64,000 nt of DNA from Accumulibacter appositus (GCF_035440685.1 NZ_DAORMW010000011.1); one strand, 5' to 3'. Shown: positions 8,967-18,654, counted from the first letter of the stretch. The notes: generated from the letters alone by a model not told the origin. Made by a program: numbers and translations.

Positions 8967-11645
8967 ATGAGAATCCGTTTCGGTAGCCACCTGGATGGTG
9001 AGCGCGGCTGGCAGCCTGCCAATCAGCTCAATGTCACCACCGTCGGCCCGTTGGGCTTGCTGAATCTGCTCGAAACCCAGCTGGGTTTGTTGCGGGCAGA
9101 GCAGACGTCGGCCAGGCGGGTGGTTCATTACCTGACGTGCTTGAAGCAGTGCGACGCGCCCTCGCGCTTTTATCATCGCAGCCTGGCAAGCGACGAACTC
9201 GGCACCGCCGCGCGCTTGCTGGCGTGGAGGGACCTGTGGCATTTGCATGGTTGGAGCGGGTCGCTAGCCACAGCGCACTCGCCCCGCCTAGGCGACATGC
9301 AGGCGGTCGAGGCCATCGCGGTCAGGGTCAAAGGGCTGGCTGGCTCGGTCGGTGAGCGGCTACAAGGCGTCGCCGCAGTGCTGGAGAAGCGCAAGCCGGC
9401 GATCGCCGAAGTGTTGCTGTGCGAATTTTTGACTGCCCACCCGCAGCGTTGGCAAGCCGTCTTGCGTCTGCTGCCCCTCCGCGAAGACGCCTCCGCCTCG
9501 GCAAGCTCTGCCGCATCGCCGGCCTGTTTGCTTGGGGACCTGCAACGGGCTCTCGCTGCGATCAGCTGTGGTGGCACCCCGGAGAAATTGAGCTGGCAAG
9601 ACGATGGCAGCTTACGTTTCGTGCGGGCGGAAACCGCGACGTTGGCTGCTCGCTGCTTGGCCGAAAGCCTGCGTCAGCAGGGCGCCGGCCAGACGCTGAT
9701 CGTCGCGGAGCAAGGCCGCAGCACGCTCGATGAGGTGCTGGCCAACGCCCAGCTGAATCGCCAGGGCTTCAAGGAGCCCAGCGCTTTCCGCCCGGCGTTG
9801 CAGGTCCTGCCGTTGATGCTCGAGCAAGTGTGGTCGCCGCTCAATGTTGTCGGCCTGCTGCAATTCCTTACCCATCCCGTATGCCCGCTACCGGCGCTGG
9901 CCCGCACGCGTATTGCTAAAAAGCTTGCTCGCTCACCGGGGATCGGTCTCGGCAAGGATTGGCAGGAGATGCTGGCCCAGATCGAAGCGGCCTGTAGCGT
10001 CTATGGAAGGAATTGGCCTGCCGTCCGTGACAGCATTGCTTTCTGGATCGAGCAGCCACGCTTTGCACGGAACAGCGCACCAGGCGCGCCAATCGAGGCG
10101 CTGCTGGCGCGAGTGACGGCACTCGCCGATTACTTCCGCGCGCGTCTGGCGGCGGACAAGGTCGAGCAACGCTTCGCCTTCAACGCCGCTTACTCGCAGG
10201 TGTGGGCGTGCAAAGAGGCGCTTGAAACCCTGCTTGAGCAGGGCACCCTGGATATCCGACCGCGCCAGTTGCAGAAGCTGGTGGCGCAGGTAACGGCGCG
10301 TGGCAGCAGCAACCCGTTGCTGGTGGCTGAGCTTGGCGCCTGTTTGTCGGTTGCCAATCCGGCGGCGGCCATTGATGCCTGTGACCATGTCGTGTGGTGG
10401 CAACTGGCCGCCGGCGCCATGCCCAGCCCCTATCCGTGGTCGCGGCAGGAACAGGCAGAGCTGAACGCTGCGGGCGTCGTCCTGCCGTCGCTGACCGACG
10501 AACTGAATCGACTCGCCGTCGACTGGCTGAAACCGATTCTTTCTGCCCGCAAGAGCTTGACCCTGGTCCTGCCGCCACCTGGCCAGGAAGTGCATCCGGT
10601 CTGGCAAATGATTGAAACCGCCTTTGGTGAGCCACCACCCGTGCACAGCCTTGAGCAATATTTGGAAAGTGGGGGCGTAGCGATGCAGCCGATTGTTCAT
10701 CGCCCGCTACCCGCACGCGAACGCTGCTGGCAATTGCCTGCGGGCACGCCGATTCAGCCCAGGGGGCCTGATTCGTTTTCCAGCCTGGAGAGCTACCTCT
10801 TCAACCCCTATCAGTGGCTGCTCAAGTACCCGGCTGCCTTGAGGCCTTCCGAGATTCTGGATGTCAGCGACAGTTTTCTGCTCTACGGTAATTTGGCGCA
10901 CGGCTTGATCGAACACTTTTATCGGCGCCCGGACGCACTCACCATGCCCGATAGCGATTTCGCCGCATGGTTTGACGAAAATTTCGCCGGTATCGTACAG
11001 GCCGAAGGCGCCGTGCTGTTGATGCCGGGGCGCGGCGCCGATCTGGACAACTTCCGCGGGCAACTGCGTCGCGCGATGGGGCAACTGCGTAGCCACCTGG
11101 CGCAAGCCGGAGTGACAAAAGTCGAGCCGGAAAAGGCGTTGGCCGGCCACTTCAAGGGCGGCAAGATCATGGGCGTCGCCGATCTGGTGCTTACCCGTGC
11201 CGATGACAGCATCGCGATCGTCGATTTGAAATGGGCGGGCGGTGCGAAATATCCGAAGAAACTGGCGACGAACAGTCATCTTCAACTGGCAATCTACGCC
11301 GAACTGCTGCGCCAAGAGACCGGGCAGTGGCCGCATTTGGCGTACTTCATTCTCAGTCAGGCGCGCTTGATTGCGCCGGATGACCGCTACTTTCCCGACG
11401 CCGCGGTGATCCCCAAGAACAAGGGCCTGAAAAATCAAGGCACGCCGCAATTGTGGGCGCGCTTCCAGAGCACCTGGCAGTGGCGCAAGGAGATGCAGGA
11501 CGCCGGGCAGTTCGAGCTCATCCTCAGTGAGGCCGATCTCAAGGACGAATCGACGCCCTGGCCTGACGACGGCCTAGCCCCGGAAGTGCTCAACCCACGC
11601 TACAACGACTTTCTGGCCCTGGCCGGCTGGGAGGTGACGCAATGA
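8967..11645 (+). CDS. AddB/RexB-like PD-(D/E)XK nuclease subunit
   Basis: 892 residues. The C-terminal third is a RecB-type nuclease. LAHGLIEHFYR supplies the helix with the first histidine, MGVADLVL the metal-binding Asp (about residue 736) and IAIVDLKW the D-x-K pair (about residue 752). HLQLAIYAELL provides the Q-x-x-x-Y motif. The N-terminal part resembles an inactivated helicase scaffold, as in AddB, without a Walker A motif. The cysteines that hold the AddB iron-sulfur cluster are not visible around FNPYQWLLKYP. The ATG at 8967 has GGAG 9 bases upstream. Its stop overlaps the start of the helicase gene, so the two form one enzyme that probably resects double-strand ends. Confidence 0.75.
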   Translation: MRIRFGSHLDGERGWQPANQLNVTTVGPLGLLNLLETQLGLLRAEQTSARRVVHYLTCLKQCDAPSRFYHRSLASDELGTAARLLAWRDLWHLHGWSGSLATAHSPRLGDMQAVEAIAVRVKGLAGSVGERLQGVAAVLEKRKPAIAEVLLCEFLTAHPQRWQAVLRLLPLREDASASASSAASPACLLGDLQRALAAISCGGTPEKLSWQDDGSLRFVRAETATLAARCLAESLRQQGAGQTLIVAEQGRSTLDEVLANAQLNRQGFKEPSAFRPALQVLPLMLEQVWSPLNVVGLLQFLTHPVCPLPALARTRIAKKLARSPGIGLGKDWQEMLAQIEAACSVYGRNWPAVRDSIAFWIEQPRFARNSAPGAPIEALLARVTALADYFRARLAADKVEQRFAFNAAYSQVWACKEALETLLEQGTLDIRPRQLQKLVAQVTARGSSNPLLVAELGACLSVANPAAAIDACDHVVWWQLAAGAMPSPYPWSRQEQAELNAAGVVLPSLTDELNRLAVDWLKPILSARKSLTLVLPPPGQEVHPVWQMIETAFGEPPPVHSLEQYLESGGVAMQPIVHRPLPARERCWQLPAGTPIQPRGPDSFSSLESYLFNPYQWLLKYPAALRPSEILDVSDSFLLYGNLAHGLIEHFYRRPDALTMPDSDFAAWFDENFAGIVQAEGAVLLMPGRGADLDNFRGQLRRAMGQLRSHLAQAGVTKVEPEKALAGHFKGGKIMGVADLVLTRADDSIAIVDLKWAGGAKYPKKLATNSHLQLAIYAELLRQETGQWPHLAYFILSQARLIAPDDRYFPDAAVIPKNKGLKNQGTPQLWARFQSTWQWRKEMQDAGQFELILSEADLKDESTPWPDDGLAPEVLNPRYNDFLALAGWEVTQ

Positions 11646-14600
11646 GCTCCGCACTGACTGGCCACGCAGGCAACAGACTACATTTCATTAGCGCCGGGGC
11701 GGGTAGTGGAAAAACCTATCGTCTGACGCAGATTCTGAGCGCAGAACTGACCAGCGGTCGGGCGCAGGCGGCTGGCGTCATCGCCACCACCTTCACCAAA
11801 AAGGCCGCGGCGGAACTCCGCGAACGCGTACGCGAGCATCTGCTCAAGGAAGGAAAACTCGAGCTGGCCAATGCCATGGGCCAGGCGCGGATTGGTACGG
11901 TGAACAGTGTGTGCGGCAGCTTCCTGGAGCGCTTCGCCTTCGAGGCGGGCTTGGCGACAGAGCAGCAGGTACTCGAAGAAAACCAGTCAACTTTGCTGAT
12001 CAAGGTGGCGATCGATGAAGCAGTCAGCGGCGCTGACGTGGCTGCGCTGAACGCGCTGGCGGCTCGCCTTGGTATCGAGGAATGGCAGAGTTCCCTCAAG
12101 GACCTGCTCGACAAGGCTCGCGCCAATGACATCCTGCCGGCAGCGCTGGCGGCAATGGCCGATGCCAATGCAGACAGTTTGCTCGCGCACTTTCCAGCAG
12201 CTGCCAAGGGAGACCTGACACAGGAGATGTTGGCGCAGATCGCGCACTGCCTGGCGGAACTGAAGCCGAAGGTGGCAGCCAGCGGCAAGAAGAACTCGGC
12301 GGATTATCTCGGCAAGCTGCTTGAGTTCCAGCGCAAGCTGTCGCGCAACCAGGCGGCATGGAGCGAGTGGCTTGCTCTTGCCAAGGCGGAACCGGAAAAG
12401 TCACTCAAGCCGCTGGCCGAGCCCATCGGCGACATAGCGCGGCGCTATGACCAGCACCCCGGTTTGCACGATGATCTGCGCGCCTACCTGACTCTGATGT
12501 TCGCGCTGGCGGCGCAAACCCTGACCTTGTACGCCGATCGCAAGCGCGAGCTGGGTGTCATCGATTTCACCGATCAGGAACACCTGCTGCTGGGTTTGCT
12601 GGATGACCCGGCGGTGTCCGCAGTGCTCGGCGACGAACTCGACCTGCTGCTGGTCGATGAGTTTCAGGACACCAGCCCGATTCAGCTGGCCCTGTTCATG
12701 AAACTCGCGAAGCTGGCCAAACAGACGTATTGGGTGGGTGACATCAAGCAGGCGATTTACGGTTTCCGCGGAAGCGACACGCGATTGATGGAAGCGCTTG
12801 TTAACGCATTGCCGGCGCTGGGTGGCGACAAGACGATCCTCGATAGCTCGTGGCGCTCACGAGCATCCCTGGTCCATCTGGTGAATCATGCCTTTACCGC
12901 GGCCTTTGCCAACACCCTGGCGCGCGATGAAGTGGTGCTGCAGCCGCAACGCAAGGACGTGTTGACGTCCACAGCCTTCGCGCACTGGGTGCTCTCCGGC
13001 AATAACAAGGGGCAGCGCGGTAGTGCGCTGGCTGAGGGCGTCAAGCGTTGCCTGTCCAGCGGCTATCAGGTGTTCGACAAGCACAGCCAATCCGCACGCG
13101 CACTGCGCTACGGGGATATCGCCATCCTTTCGCGGTCAAATGCCGGGGTTCAAGAGCTCGCCGCCGAGCTGCGGGCCAAGGGTATCCCGGTTGTTGCCGC
13201 CGCGCAGGCAGGTTTGCTGGCGACTCCGGAAGCACATCTGGCGTTGGCCTGTTTACGCCGCCTCAACGACTCCCGCGACACCATTGCCACGGCAGAAATC
13301 CTGTCAATGGCCGACTGCGCCGCTCCGGAAAGCTGGGTCGCTGACCGCCTGAACTACCTGGCCGGCGAGGGAGACAAGACGCTCTGGAAAGAAAGCGGTG
13401 TCGGCGCGCACCCGCTGTTGCTGACCATCGCCGGCCTGCGTGCTGCGTTGCCTCTGCTCGCGCCGCGTGAAGCCCTGCAGACGGTGATCATCCGCTGCGA
13501 TCTACCCAGGATCGTTCTGCAATGGCAAGCGAACACCAACGCCGCCCGCCAGCGCCTGGCGAACCTGGAATCCCTGCTCGAAATGGCGGATCGCTACGAG
13601 GACAGTTGTCGCAGTACGCAGCAGGCCGCCACCATTTCCGGCTTGATCCTGTGGTTGAAGGCCGAAGCGGAGGCGAAACAGGACAAGCTGGCCGAACCGG
13701 CGGTCGATGCCGTCAAGATCCTGACGCATCACGCGGCCAAGGGGCTGGAGTGGCCGGTGGTCATTCTGACCGACTTGAACGCCCACCTGCGCGATCAAAC
13801 CAGGAACATCACGGCAACCGCCAAATCCGGCATCGACGTGCATCAGCCGCTGAAAGACCGCTTCATCCGTTACTGGCCATGGCCCTTTGGCAAACAGTCG
13901 GCGGGAATTGAGGTGGCCAAGCGGGTCGCCTTGTCGGCCGAAGGGCAAGCTTTCCAGCGCGAAGCGGTAGAAGAGGCCAAGCGCCTGCTCTACGTCAGCA
14001 TGACCCGCGCCCGTGATCTGCTGATTCTGGCCATCGCCGAAAACGACAAGAGTCGCCCCTGGCTGGAGACGGTGGCAGCTGACGGCTTGTTGCCGGCCGG
14101 TTCGCAGGCAAGCACGCTGACACTTGCCGGGGGTGAGACCATCGCCTACGAGCAATGGAAGCTTGCCGCCTCCGATGAGGAAAAGCCGGGCGGACAAGCC
14201 GAGGCGGCGGATGCCCCTGTCAAACCGCTGCACTGGTTCGCCACCCCGCCTGAACGGCCGCGCCACCCGCTGTACTTCTCCGCTTCGGGGGCCGCACCCA
14301 TTCCCTGCGCCGTGCTGGAAAGCGTACAGGTAGGGCAAAGAATCCCGATCATCCTGCAGCCGGATTTGGGTGCTCTGGGCACGGCCTTGCATGCCTGCAT
14401 CGGTGCTCACTTCACCGACGTCAATGCCCCACTCGATGAGGCCGAAGCGAGCGGGATTCTCGCCGGCTTTGAGGTGGCAGCGTGCCTCTCGGCTCGGGAT
14501 GTGTTACGCCAAGTCCATGCGCTACAAGAATGGATAAACGGGCGCTGGCCCGCGGCACAGGTGATCGCGGAGGTGCCGATCGAACTGCGCCTCAACAACG

Positions 14601-14938
14601 GCCAGCACATGAGCGGGCGAATCGATCTGTTGCTGAAATTGCCGGATGGCTGGGTTCTGATTGACCACAAATCGTCGCCGCTTGCCGCCGAGCAGTGGCC
14701 CGAGCTCGCCGCGCAATATAGCGGCCAGTTGGCGGCCTATGCCGATGCGATTGAGCAGACGACCGGAATGCCGGTTCTGGAGCGGTGGCTTTTTCTGCCG
14801 GTCGCTGCTGGGGCCGTAAGGCTCGATAGGCCGCGTGTGCCGGGCGTTGTTCCGGAAACCGGGGTAGAGACCCACGGGGAAATCTTTGCAGAACCAATAG
14901 AAACATCACTTTCCGACCAAGCAGCGTCACCGCTTTGA
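11642..14938 (+). CDS. AddA-like UvrD-family helicase-nuclease
   Basis: 1098 residues. The superfamily 1 helicase motifs are all present: Walker A SAGAGSGKT (17-25), TFTKKAAAELRERV (motif Ia), LLLVDEFQDTSPIQ (motif II), WVGDIKQAIYGFRG (motif III), THHAAKGLEWPVVIL (motif V) and LLYVSMTRARDLL (motif VI). The C-terminus adds a PD-(D/E)XK nuclease, with GRIDLLL (about residue 993), VLIDHK (about 1007) and a QLAAYADAI helix. This architecture is AddA/RecB-like. It overlaps the upstream gene by ATGA, indicating translational coupling. The pair could be the main recombination nuclease or a defence nuclease of this island; the sequence alone cannot decide. Confidence 0.85.
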   Translation: MSSALTGHAGNRLHFISAGAGSGKTYRLTQILSAELTSGRAQAAGVIATTFTKKAAAELRERVREHLLKEGKLELANAMGQARIGTVNSVCGSFLERFAFEAGLATEQQVLEENQSTLLIKVAIDEAVSGADVAALNALAARLGIEEWQSSLKDLLDKARANDILPAALAAMADANADSLLAHFPAAAKGDLTQEMLAQIAHCLAELKPKVAASGKKNSADYLGKLLEFQRKLSRNQAAWSEWLALAKAEPEKSLKPLAEPIGDIARRYDQHPGLHDDLRAYLTLMFALAAQTLTLYADRKRELGVIDFTDQEHLLLGLLDDPAVSAVLGDELDLLLVDEFQDTSPIQLALFMKLAKLAKQTYWVGDIKQAIYGFRGSDTRLMEALVNALPALGGDKTILDSSWRSRASLVHLVNHAFTAAFANTLARDEVVLQPQRKDVLTSTAFAHWVLSGNNKGQRGSALAEGVKRCLSSGYQVFDKHSQSARALRYGDIAILSRSNAGVQELAAELRAKGIPVVAAAQAGLLATPEAHLALACLRRLNDSRDTIATAEILSMADCAAPESWVADRLNYLAGEGDKTLWKESGVGAHPLLLTIAGLRAALPLLAPREALQTVIIRCDLPRIVLQWQANTNAARQRLANLESLLEMADRYEDSCRSTQQAATISGLILWLKAEAEAKQDKLAEPAVDAVKILTHHAAKGLEWPVVILTDLNAHLRDQTRNITATAKSGIDVHQPLKDRFIRYWPWPFGKQSAGIEVAKRVALSAEGQAFQREAVEEAKRLLYVSMTRARDLLILAIAENDKSRPWLETVAADGLLPAGSQASTLTLAGGETIAYEQWKLAASDEEKPGGQAEAADAPVKPLHWFATPPERPRHPLYFSASGAAPIPCAVLESVQVGQRIPIILQPDLGALGTALHACIGAHFTDVNAPLDEAEASGILAGFEVAACLSARDVLRQVHALQEWINGRWPAAQVIAEVPIELRLNNGQHMSGRIDLLLKLPDGWVLIDHKSSPLAAEQWPELAAQYSGQLAAYADAIEQTTGMPVLERWLFLPVAAGAVRLDRPRVPGVVPETGVETHGEIFAEPIETSLSDQAASPL

Positions 14939-15110
14939 GGAGGGTGGATTAAAAGATAAGTCGATGATGCGGATCGCTTCAGGTAGCAAATCAGCATGAA
15001 AATATCCGCTCGAGCGGCAAGACGCCCTTGCGCACAGCAACACCACTTTTTAGCCTGTCCGGCACCGTGTCGGAACAGAAACCAGCAACTGAAACCGAGG
15101 ATGTATAGCA

Positions 15111-15716
15111 ATGAATGCTCCGCAGAACCCATCTACCGACATGTTCCGCCTGGACCAGGCTGGCAGCCAGCTGAACAACCCATTTAAAGCGAGACCTACA
15201 CGCCGTGCCCCTGGAAACGTCCCTTACGTGGTGGATAACCTTTGGGAGTGGAGTCGCCCTGAAGGCTTTCCCAGCCGGAGGCATTGTGTTTGCGCAAGCC
15301 CGAGCGCCGCACTGGCTCAGCAACTTGGCGGTACAGGTGATGGGAGGGTTTTCACGATCAACAATCTCGTAGGGGCGAAAGTTGCCCAGATTCCACATCA
15401 GGATGCCCGCTACCATCCCGATGCCACGTCGCTGCACAAGACCCTGCTGAAGCTGCTTGGCTTAGCCTGGGTCGGCGACGATAAAAACCTGAGCGAAATG
15501 CACGCCATTGCACCGCTGTGGATGCCCGGTTTGCCGCGCCAGGACGCCGAGGTGCTATTCAAGAATAATCCGCGACTGGCAGCAATCGAGCCACAGCTTC
15601 GAGCAGAGATCAAGTTTTGGGACGACGCACAGTCGGTTTCGTTGCATGGTTCCTGGCCGTTTCCAGACGGCGAGATTTTCTTCGAGGCCGAGAGTTGGGA
15701 ACTGACTTTACCTTGA
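15111..15716 (+). CDS. Hypothetical protein downstream of the helicase-nuclease pair
   Basis: 201 residues from an ATG with GAGG about 10 bases upstream, 172 bases after the helicase gene. The segment NVPYVVDNLWEWSRPEGFPS followed by RRH looks conserved. A second block, DDAQSVSLHGSWPFPDGEIFFEAESW, ends the protein. The layout (an early Arg/His, a Ser-Pro turn, a late E-x-x-x-E) faintly recalls small ADP-ribosyltransferase folds, but this is a guess. Position and orientation suggest that it works with, or is regulated with, the AddAB-like enzyme. Confidence 0.55.
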   Translation: MNAPQNPSTDMFRLDQAGSQLNNPFKARPTRRAPGNVPYVVDNLWEWSRPEGFPSRRHCVCASPSAALAQQLGGTGDGRVFTINNLVGAKVAQIPHQDARYHPDATSLHKTLLKLLGLAWVGDDKNLSEMHAIAPLWMPGLPRQDAEVLFKNNPRLAAIEPQLRAEIKFWDDAQSVSLHGSWPFPDGEIFFEAESWELTLP

Positions 15717-16033
15717 CCTGAACTTCGTCAGACAGTGTCGGGCGGGGTGCAAAAACTATCGATTGCTTCGGCATTCGGCAATGCGTATGCAGTTGGATGA
15801 CGCGGGAAGGCGCACAGTACGGGAAAAAAGATGATTAATCTCGTTACTCTAGATTGCCGCGGGATAGGAAAGGCGTCCGTCATGCTCAGCTGCTCCGAAA
15901 ATGATTTCTTTGTTTCCGGGTGCTTTGCCTTCTGATAGAGTTAAACGCCAAAGCCGATAAAGCTGCTCTAGAGTACGTGTTTTCGATGTTTGGTCGAGTT
16001 CTTTTATGTCAATTAATAAAAAAGGTGGTGTCC
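15717..16033. other. AT-richer intergenic region before the endonuclease gene
   Basis: About 320 bases. Base composition shifts to A/T-rich towards 16000, matching the following gene and suggesting a transfer boundary. A minus-strand frame that covers 15849-16253 runs antisense into the endonuclease gene and is treated as a by-product. No RNA gene was seen. Confidence 0.4.
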
Positions 16034-17461
16034 ATGGACAAGACGGAGTACGTTCTAACAAGCCTGGCGAAAACACGAAATAAAAAGTGGGAGTTATATG
16101 TTGTATCTCGTATTTATCATTTGCTAGATGATCCAGATATTGAATTTGTCTGCCAGCAATTGATTCGCACAGAGAATTCGTGGTATCTGGTAGATTTGTT
16201 TTTCCCCCAGCTTGGTATATTCTTGGAAATAGATGAAAGGCACCATCTTTCACATCAAGAGGCCGATGCTCTCAGGTCTAAAGAGATATTTTATGGGACA
16301 GGCTTAAGTGAGAAAAGAATCGATGTTTGCGATAATGCTCGTCATGACCGCCACATTAATGAGGTTGACAAGCAGGTTGACAGTTTTGTAGATGTCATTA
16401 GGCGCGAGAAGGTAAAAAAAATGGAGAGCGGTAAGTTCAAGGCATGGGATTATGAGAGTAGATTTTCACCGGATCCTCATATTAAGCGTGGCCAGATTTG
16501 CCTTGGGAATGGCGCCGTGTTTAGAACTCATAAGGACGCGCTTCGGTGCTTTGGCTTCAGCGGGAGCGACCATAGGAAGGCGGTGTGGGGGGTTGGAGGG
16601 AGTAAAGAGGAACGAGCTAGCACCTGTGTCTGGTTTCCAAAACTCTACAGGAATGACGGTTGGGATAATTCGATCGACGAAACTCAGACTAACATCTATG
16701 AGAAACGAATAGAGGATCCAAAGGGGTATATAAGAGACAACCCGAGAAAATGGAAAAGAAGAATAGTGTTTGCGCATGAGAGGGATTCATTTGGCAAAAC
16801 ACTTTATAAGTTCAAAGGGGTGTTTGAAAGAGATGATGACAGCAATTCTGATGATAGAGTTGTTTATCAGCGCGTAGGCGAATGCGTTCACCTGCCAACG
16901 GCCGGGGTTCGCGAAATTGGCGCTACGGAGCAGAATCCCCAAGACGAAAGCGATCGCCTTGATGACGGGCTATCGGGAGTTCTGCAAACACCACAAGCAG
17001 AGAAGGCAATAAAGGAAGGGCATATAGATTTCCCGGGATCTGGGGTGTTCAATGATTGGAACACGCTCCCGTTTGGTCAACCCTGCGGGTGTAAGGAGAA
17101 ACTTCTTGCGTGTATCACAGATGTAAAGTCGTCCGCGGATGTGATCGCCAAGGCGCTGCTGCATGTCGGTTCCAGTTGTCGGGAAATAACCACGCTTCTG
17201 GTTTTTGCCGTTTATATAAATCGGGACACATGGAATGGTATTTGGAGACTTTTCTACCCTTCCTTTCAAGAGCTTGAAAATTCAATCAGCATTGAGATAG
17301 AAATTGTGTTCGGACAAGAAGTCTCCACGCAGATTTGCACGATCTGTGGAGTCAGGCCTGTAAGCACGCACCGAGAATGGACTGATACTTGGTCGATGAA
17401 AACCATACGGGAGCCTGCTTGCAGAAAGTGCGCATCAACGCCACGAAATATAATGACCTAG
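16034..17461 (+). CDS. Predicted modification-dependent restriction endonuclease (PvuRts1I/AbaSI-like)
   Basis: 475 residues from an ATG preceded by AAGGTGG. The N-terminal domain has WYLVDLFFPQLGIFLEIDERHH (D54, E65, D67, E68, H70, H71 are the key residues), a Vsr-like PD-(D/E)XK core followed by a helix with Lys/Arg (RSKEI). The middle domain ends in RIVFAHERDSFGKTLYKFKG and VFE then YQRV, resembling the SRA-like modified-base reader of PvuRts1I/AbaSI enzymes that cut DNA near glucosylated or plain 5-hydroxymethylcytosine. The last 170 residues are extra and carry a possible zinc site (CTIC ... CRKC). Codon use is clearly A/T-richer than in the neighbours, a sign of transfer. The family call is from memory and the C-terminal domain is unassigned. 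Confidence 0.55.
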   Translation: MDKTEYVLTSLAKTRNKKWELYVVSRIYHLLDDPDIEFVCQQLIRTENSWYLVDLFFPQLGIFLEIDERHHLSHQEADALRSKEIFYGTGLSEKRIDVCDNARHDRHINEVDKQVDSFVDVIRREKVKKMESGKFKAWDYESRFSPDPHIKRGQICLGNGAVFRTHKDALRCFGFSGSDHRKAVWGVGGSKEERASTCVWFPKLYRNDGWDNSIDETQTNIYEKRIEDPKGYIRDNPRKWKRRIVFAHERDSFGKTLYKFKGVFERDDDSNSDDRVVYQRVGECVHLPTAGVREIGATEQNPQDESDRLDDGLSGVLQTPQAEKAIKEGHIDFPGSGVFNDWNTLPFGQPCGCKEKLLACITDVKSSADVIAKALLHVGSSCREITTLLVFAVYINRDTWNGIWRLFYPSFQELENSISIEIEIVFGQEVSTQICTICGVRPVSTHREWTDTWSMKTIREPACRKCASTPRNIMT

Positions 17462-17748
17462 TTGAATTGTGCCCAACGTCACACCCATTAAGGAGTACCC
17501 GCAATTGTCGGGGTTGCTTCGTTTCGTCTGGAATGGGCGAGATTGGCGAATTGCGAAAGCGAGCAAAGATGTGGGCCTTTCACCGATGAGGTGTTCGCCG
17601 TAGCGATCTCGGCGACCGCGACCGCGGGCGCACGCGTCGTGAAGGCCTCGCTTCATCGCTTCGACCTGGCCATTGTGTTTACCTGCGTGGCGCCCGTCGA
17701 GGGTGCCACGAAGGTGTTGCGCATTTGGTGGACGGACGCGGAGAGTCA
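17462..17748. other. Short gap, no gene recognised
   Basis: The low-GC composition ends here. It contains GCGAATTGCGAA at 17546-17557, the same 12 bases as one arm of the hairpin at 8626-8637, so the two copies bracket the helicase-nuclease/endonuclease segment. No other feature was found. Confidence 0.35.
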
Positions 17749-18654
17749 ATGTTGACGCATGCATTCACCGACAAACTGATCATCGCCATATCGTCCAGAG
17801 CGCTGTTCGATCTGGATGAGTGCCATGGGGTCTACGAGCAGGCCGGCGTCGACGCGTATACGCTCTACCAGATTGAGCACGAAGACACCCCGCTCGAGCC
17901 TGGTGTCGCCTTCCCTCTGGTCAGGAAGCTGCTCTTGCTCAACCAGGGAATCCCCAACCGGCAACGCGTCGAGGTGATCCTGCTTTCGAGAAACAGCGCG
18001 GACACCGGGCTGCGGATTTTCAACTCGATTCGCCACCATGGCCTGGACATCACGCGCGCTGCCTTTACCCGCGGTGAGAGCACCACGCCCTACGTTGGCT
18101 CCTTTGGCGCGCATCTGTTTCTCTCCGCAAATTCGGACGACGTGCGCGATGCCCTTGCCAGTGGGCAGGCGGCCGCATTCCTGCTGCCTTCGGTCGCACC
18201 GGAGAGCGCGCGCGATCAGGTGCGCATTGCATTCGACGGCGATGCGGTGATCTTCTCCGATGAGTCGGAGACGATCTTCAGGACCAACGGCCTGGAAGCC
18301 TTTGTCCGCAACGAAACGGAGTCGGCCCGGACGCCACTCGCGGGCGGCCCGTTTGTCGCCTTCCTTTCTGCGCTGCAGCGGATTCAGCAGGAGGACAGTG
18401 CGCTGATTCGAACCGCACTGGTCACGGCCCGCGGCGCACCCGCACACGAGCGCGTCGTGCGCACCCTGAGAGCCTGGAATATTCGTATCGATGAGGCCTT
18501 TTTTCTGGGGGGATTGGAAAAAGGCCCTTTTCTGAAGGCTTTCGGCGCCGATATATTTTTCGACGACCAGCAAACCCATTGCGATTCGGCGCGCCAACAC
18601 GTCGCCACGGGCCATGTGCCGCACGGCGTAGCCAACGCCAGGTTGACGCCGTAG
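17749..18654 (+). CDS. Cytosolic 5'-nucleotidase
   Basis: 301 residues. KLIIAISSRALFDLDECHGV supplies the N-terminal catalytic aspartates and is the signature of the bacterial cytosolic 5'-nucleotidase family related to NT5C1. VEVILLSRNSADTGLRIFNS is the second motif (Ser/Arg), and LGGLEKGPFLKAFGADIFFDDQ near the end holds the Lys and the metal-binding Asp pair. It dephosphorylates nucleoside monophosphates in the cytoplasm. The ATG at 17749 follows GGAGAG. It converges with the Nudix gene. It may be ordinary nucleotide salvage, or a nucleotide-depleting member of the surrounding island (speculation). Confidence 0.85.
   Translation: MLTHAFTDKLIIAISSRALFDLDECHGVYEQAGVDAYTLYQIEHEDTPLEPGVAFPLVRKLLLLNQGIPNRQRVEVILLSRNSADTGLRIFNSIRHHGLDITRAAFTRGESTTPYVGSFGAHLFLSANSDDVRDALASGQAAAFLLPSVAPESARDQVRIAFDGDAVIFSDESETIFRTNGLEAFVRNETESARTPLAGGPFVAFLSALQRIQQEDSALIRTALVTARGAPAHERVVRTLRAWNIRIDEAFFLGGLEKGPFLKAFGADIFFDDQQTHCDSARQHVATGHVPHGVANARLTP

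Noticed and set aside
15849..16253. Minus-strand frame with a plausible-looking C-terminus
   Set aside because: More than half is antisense to the endonuclease gene and it lacks a ribosome-binding site and family resemblance.
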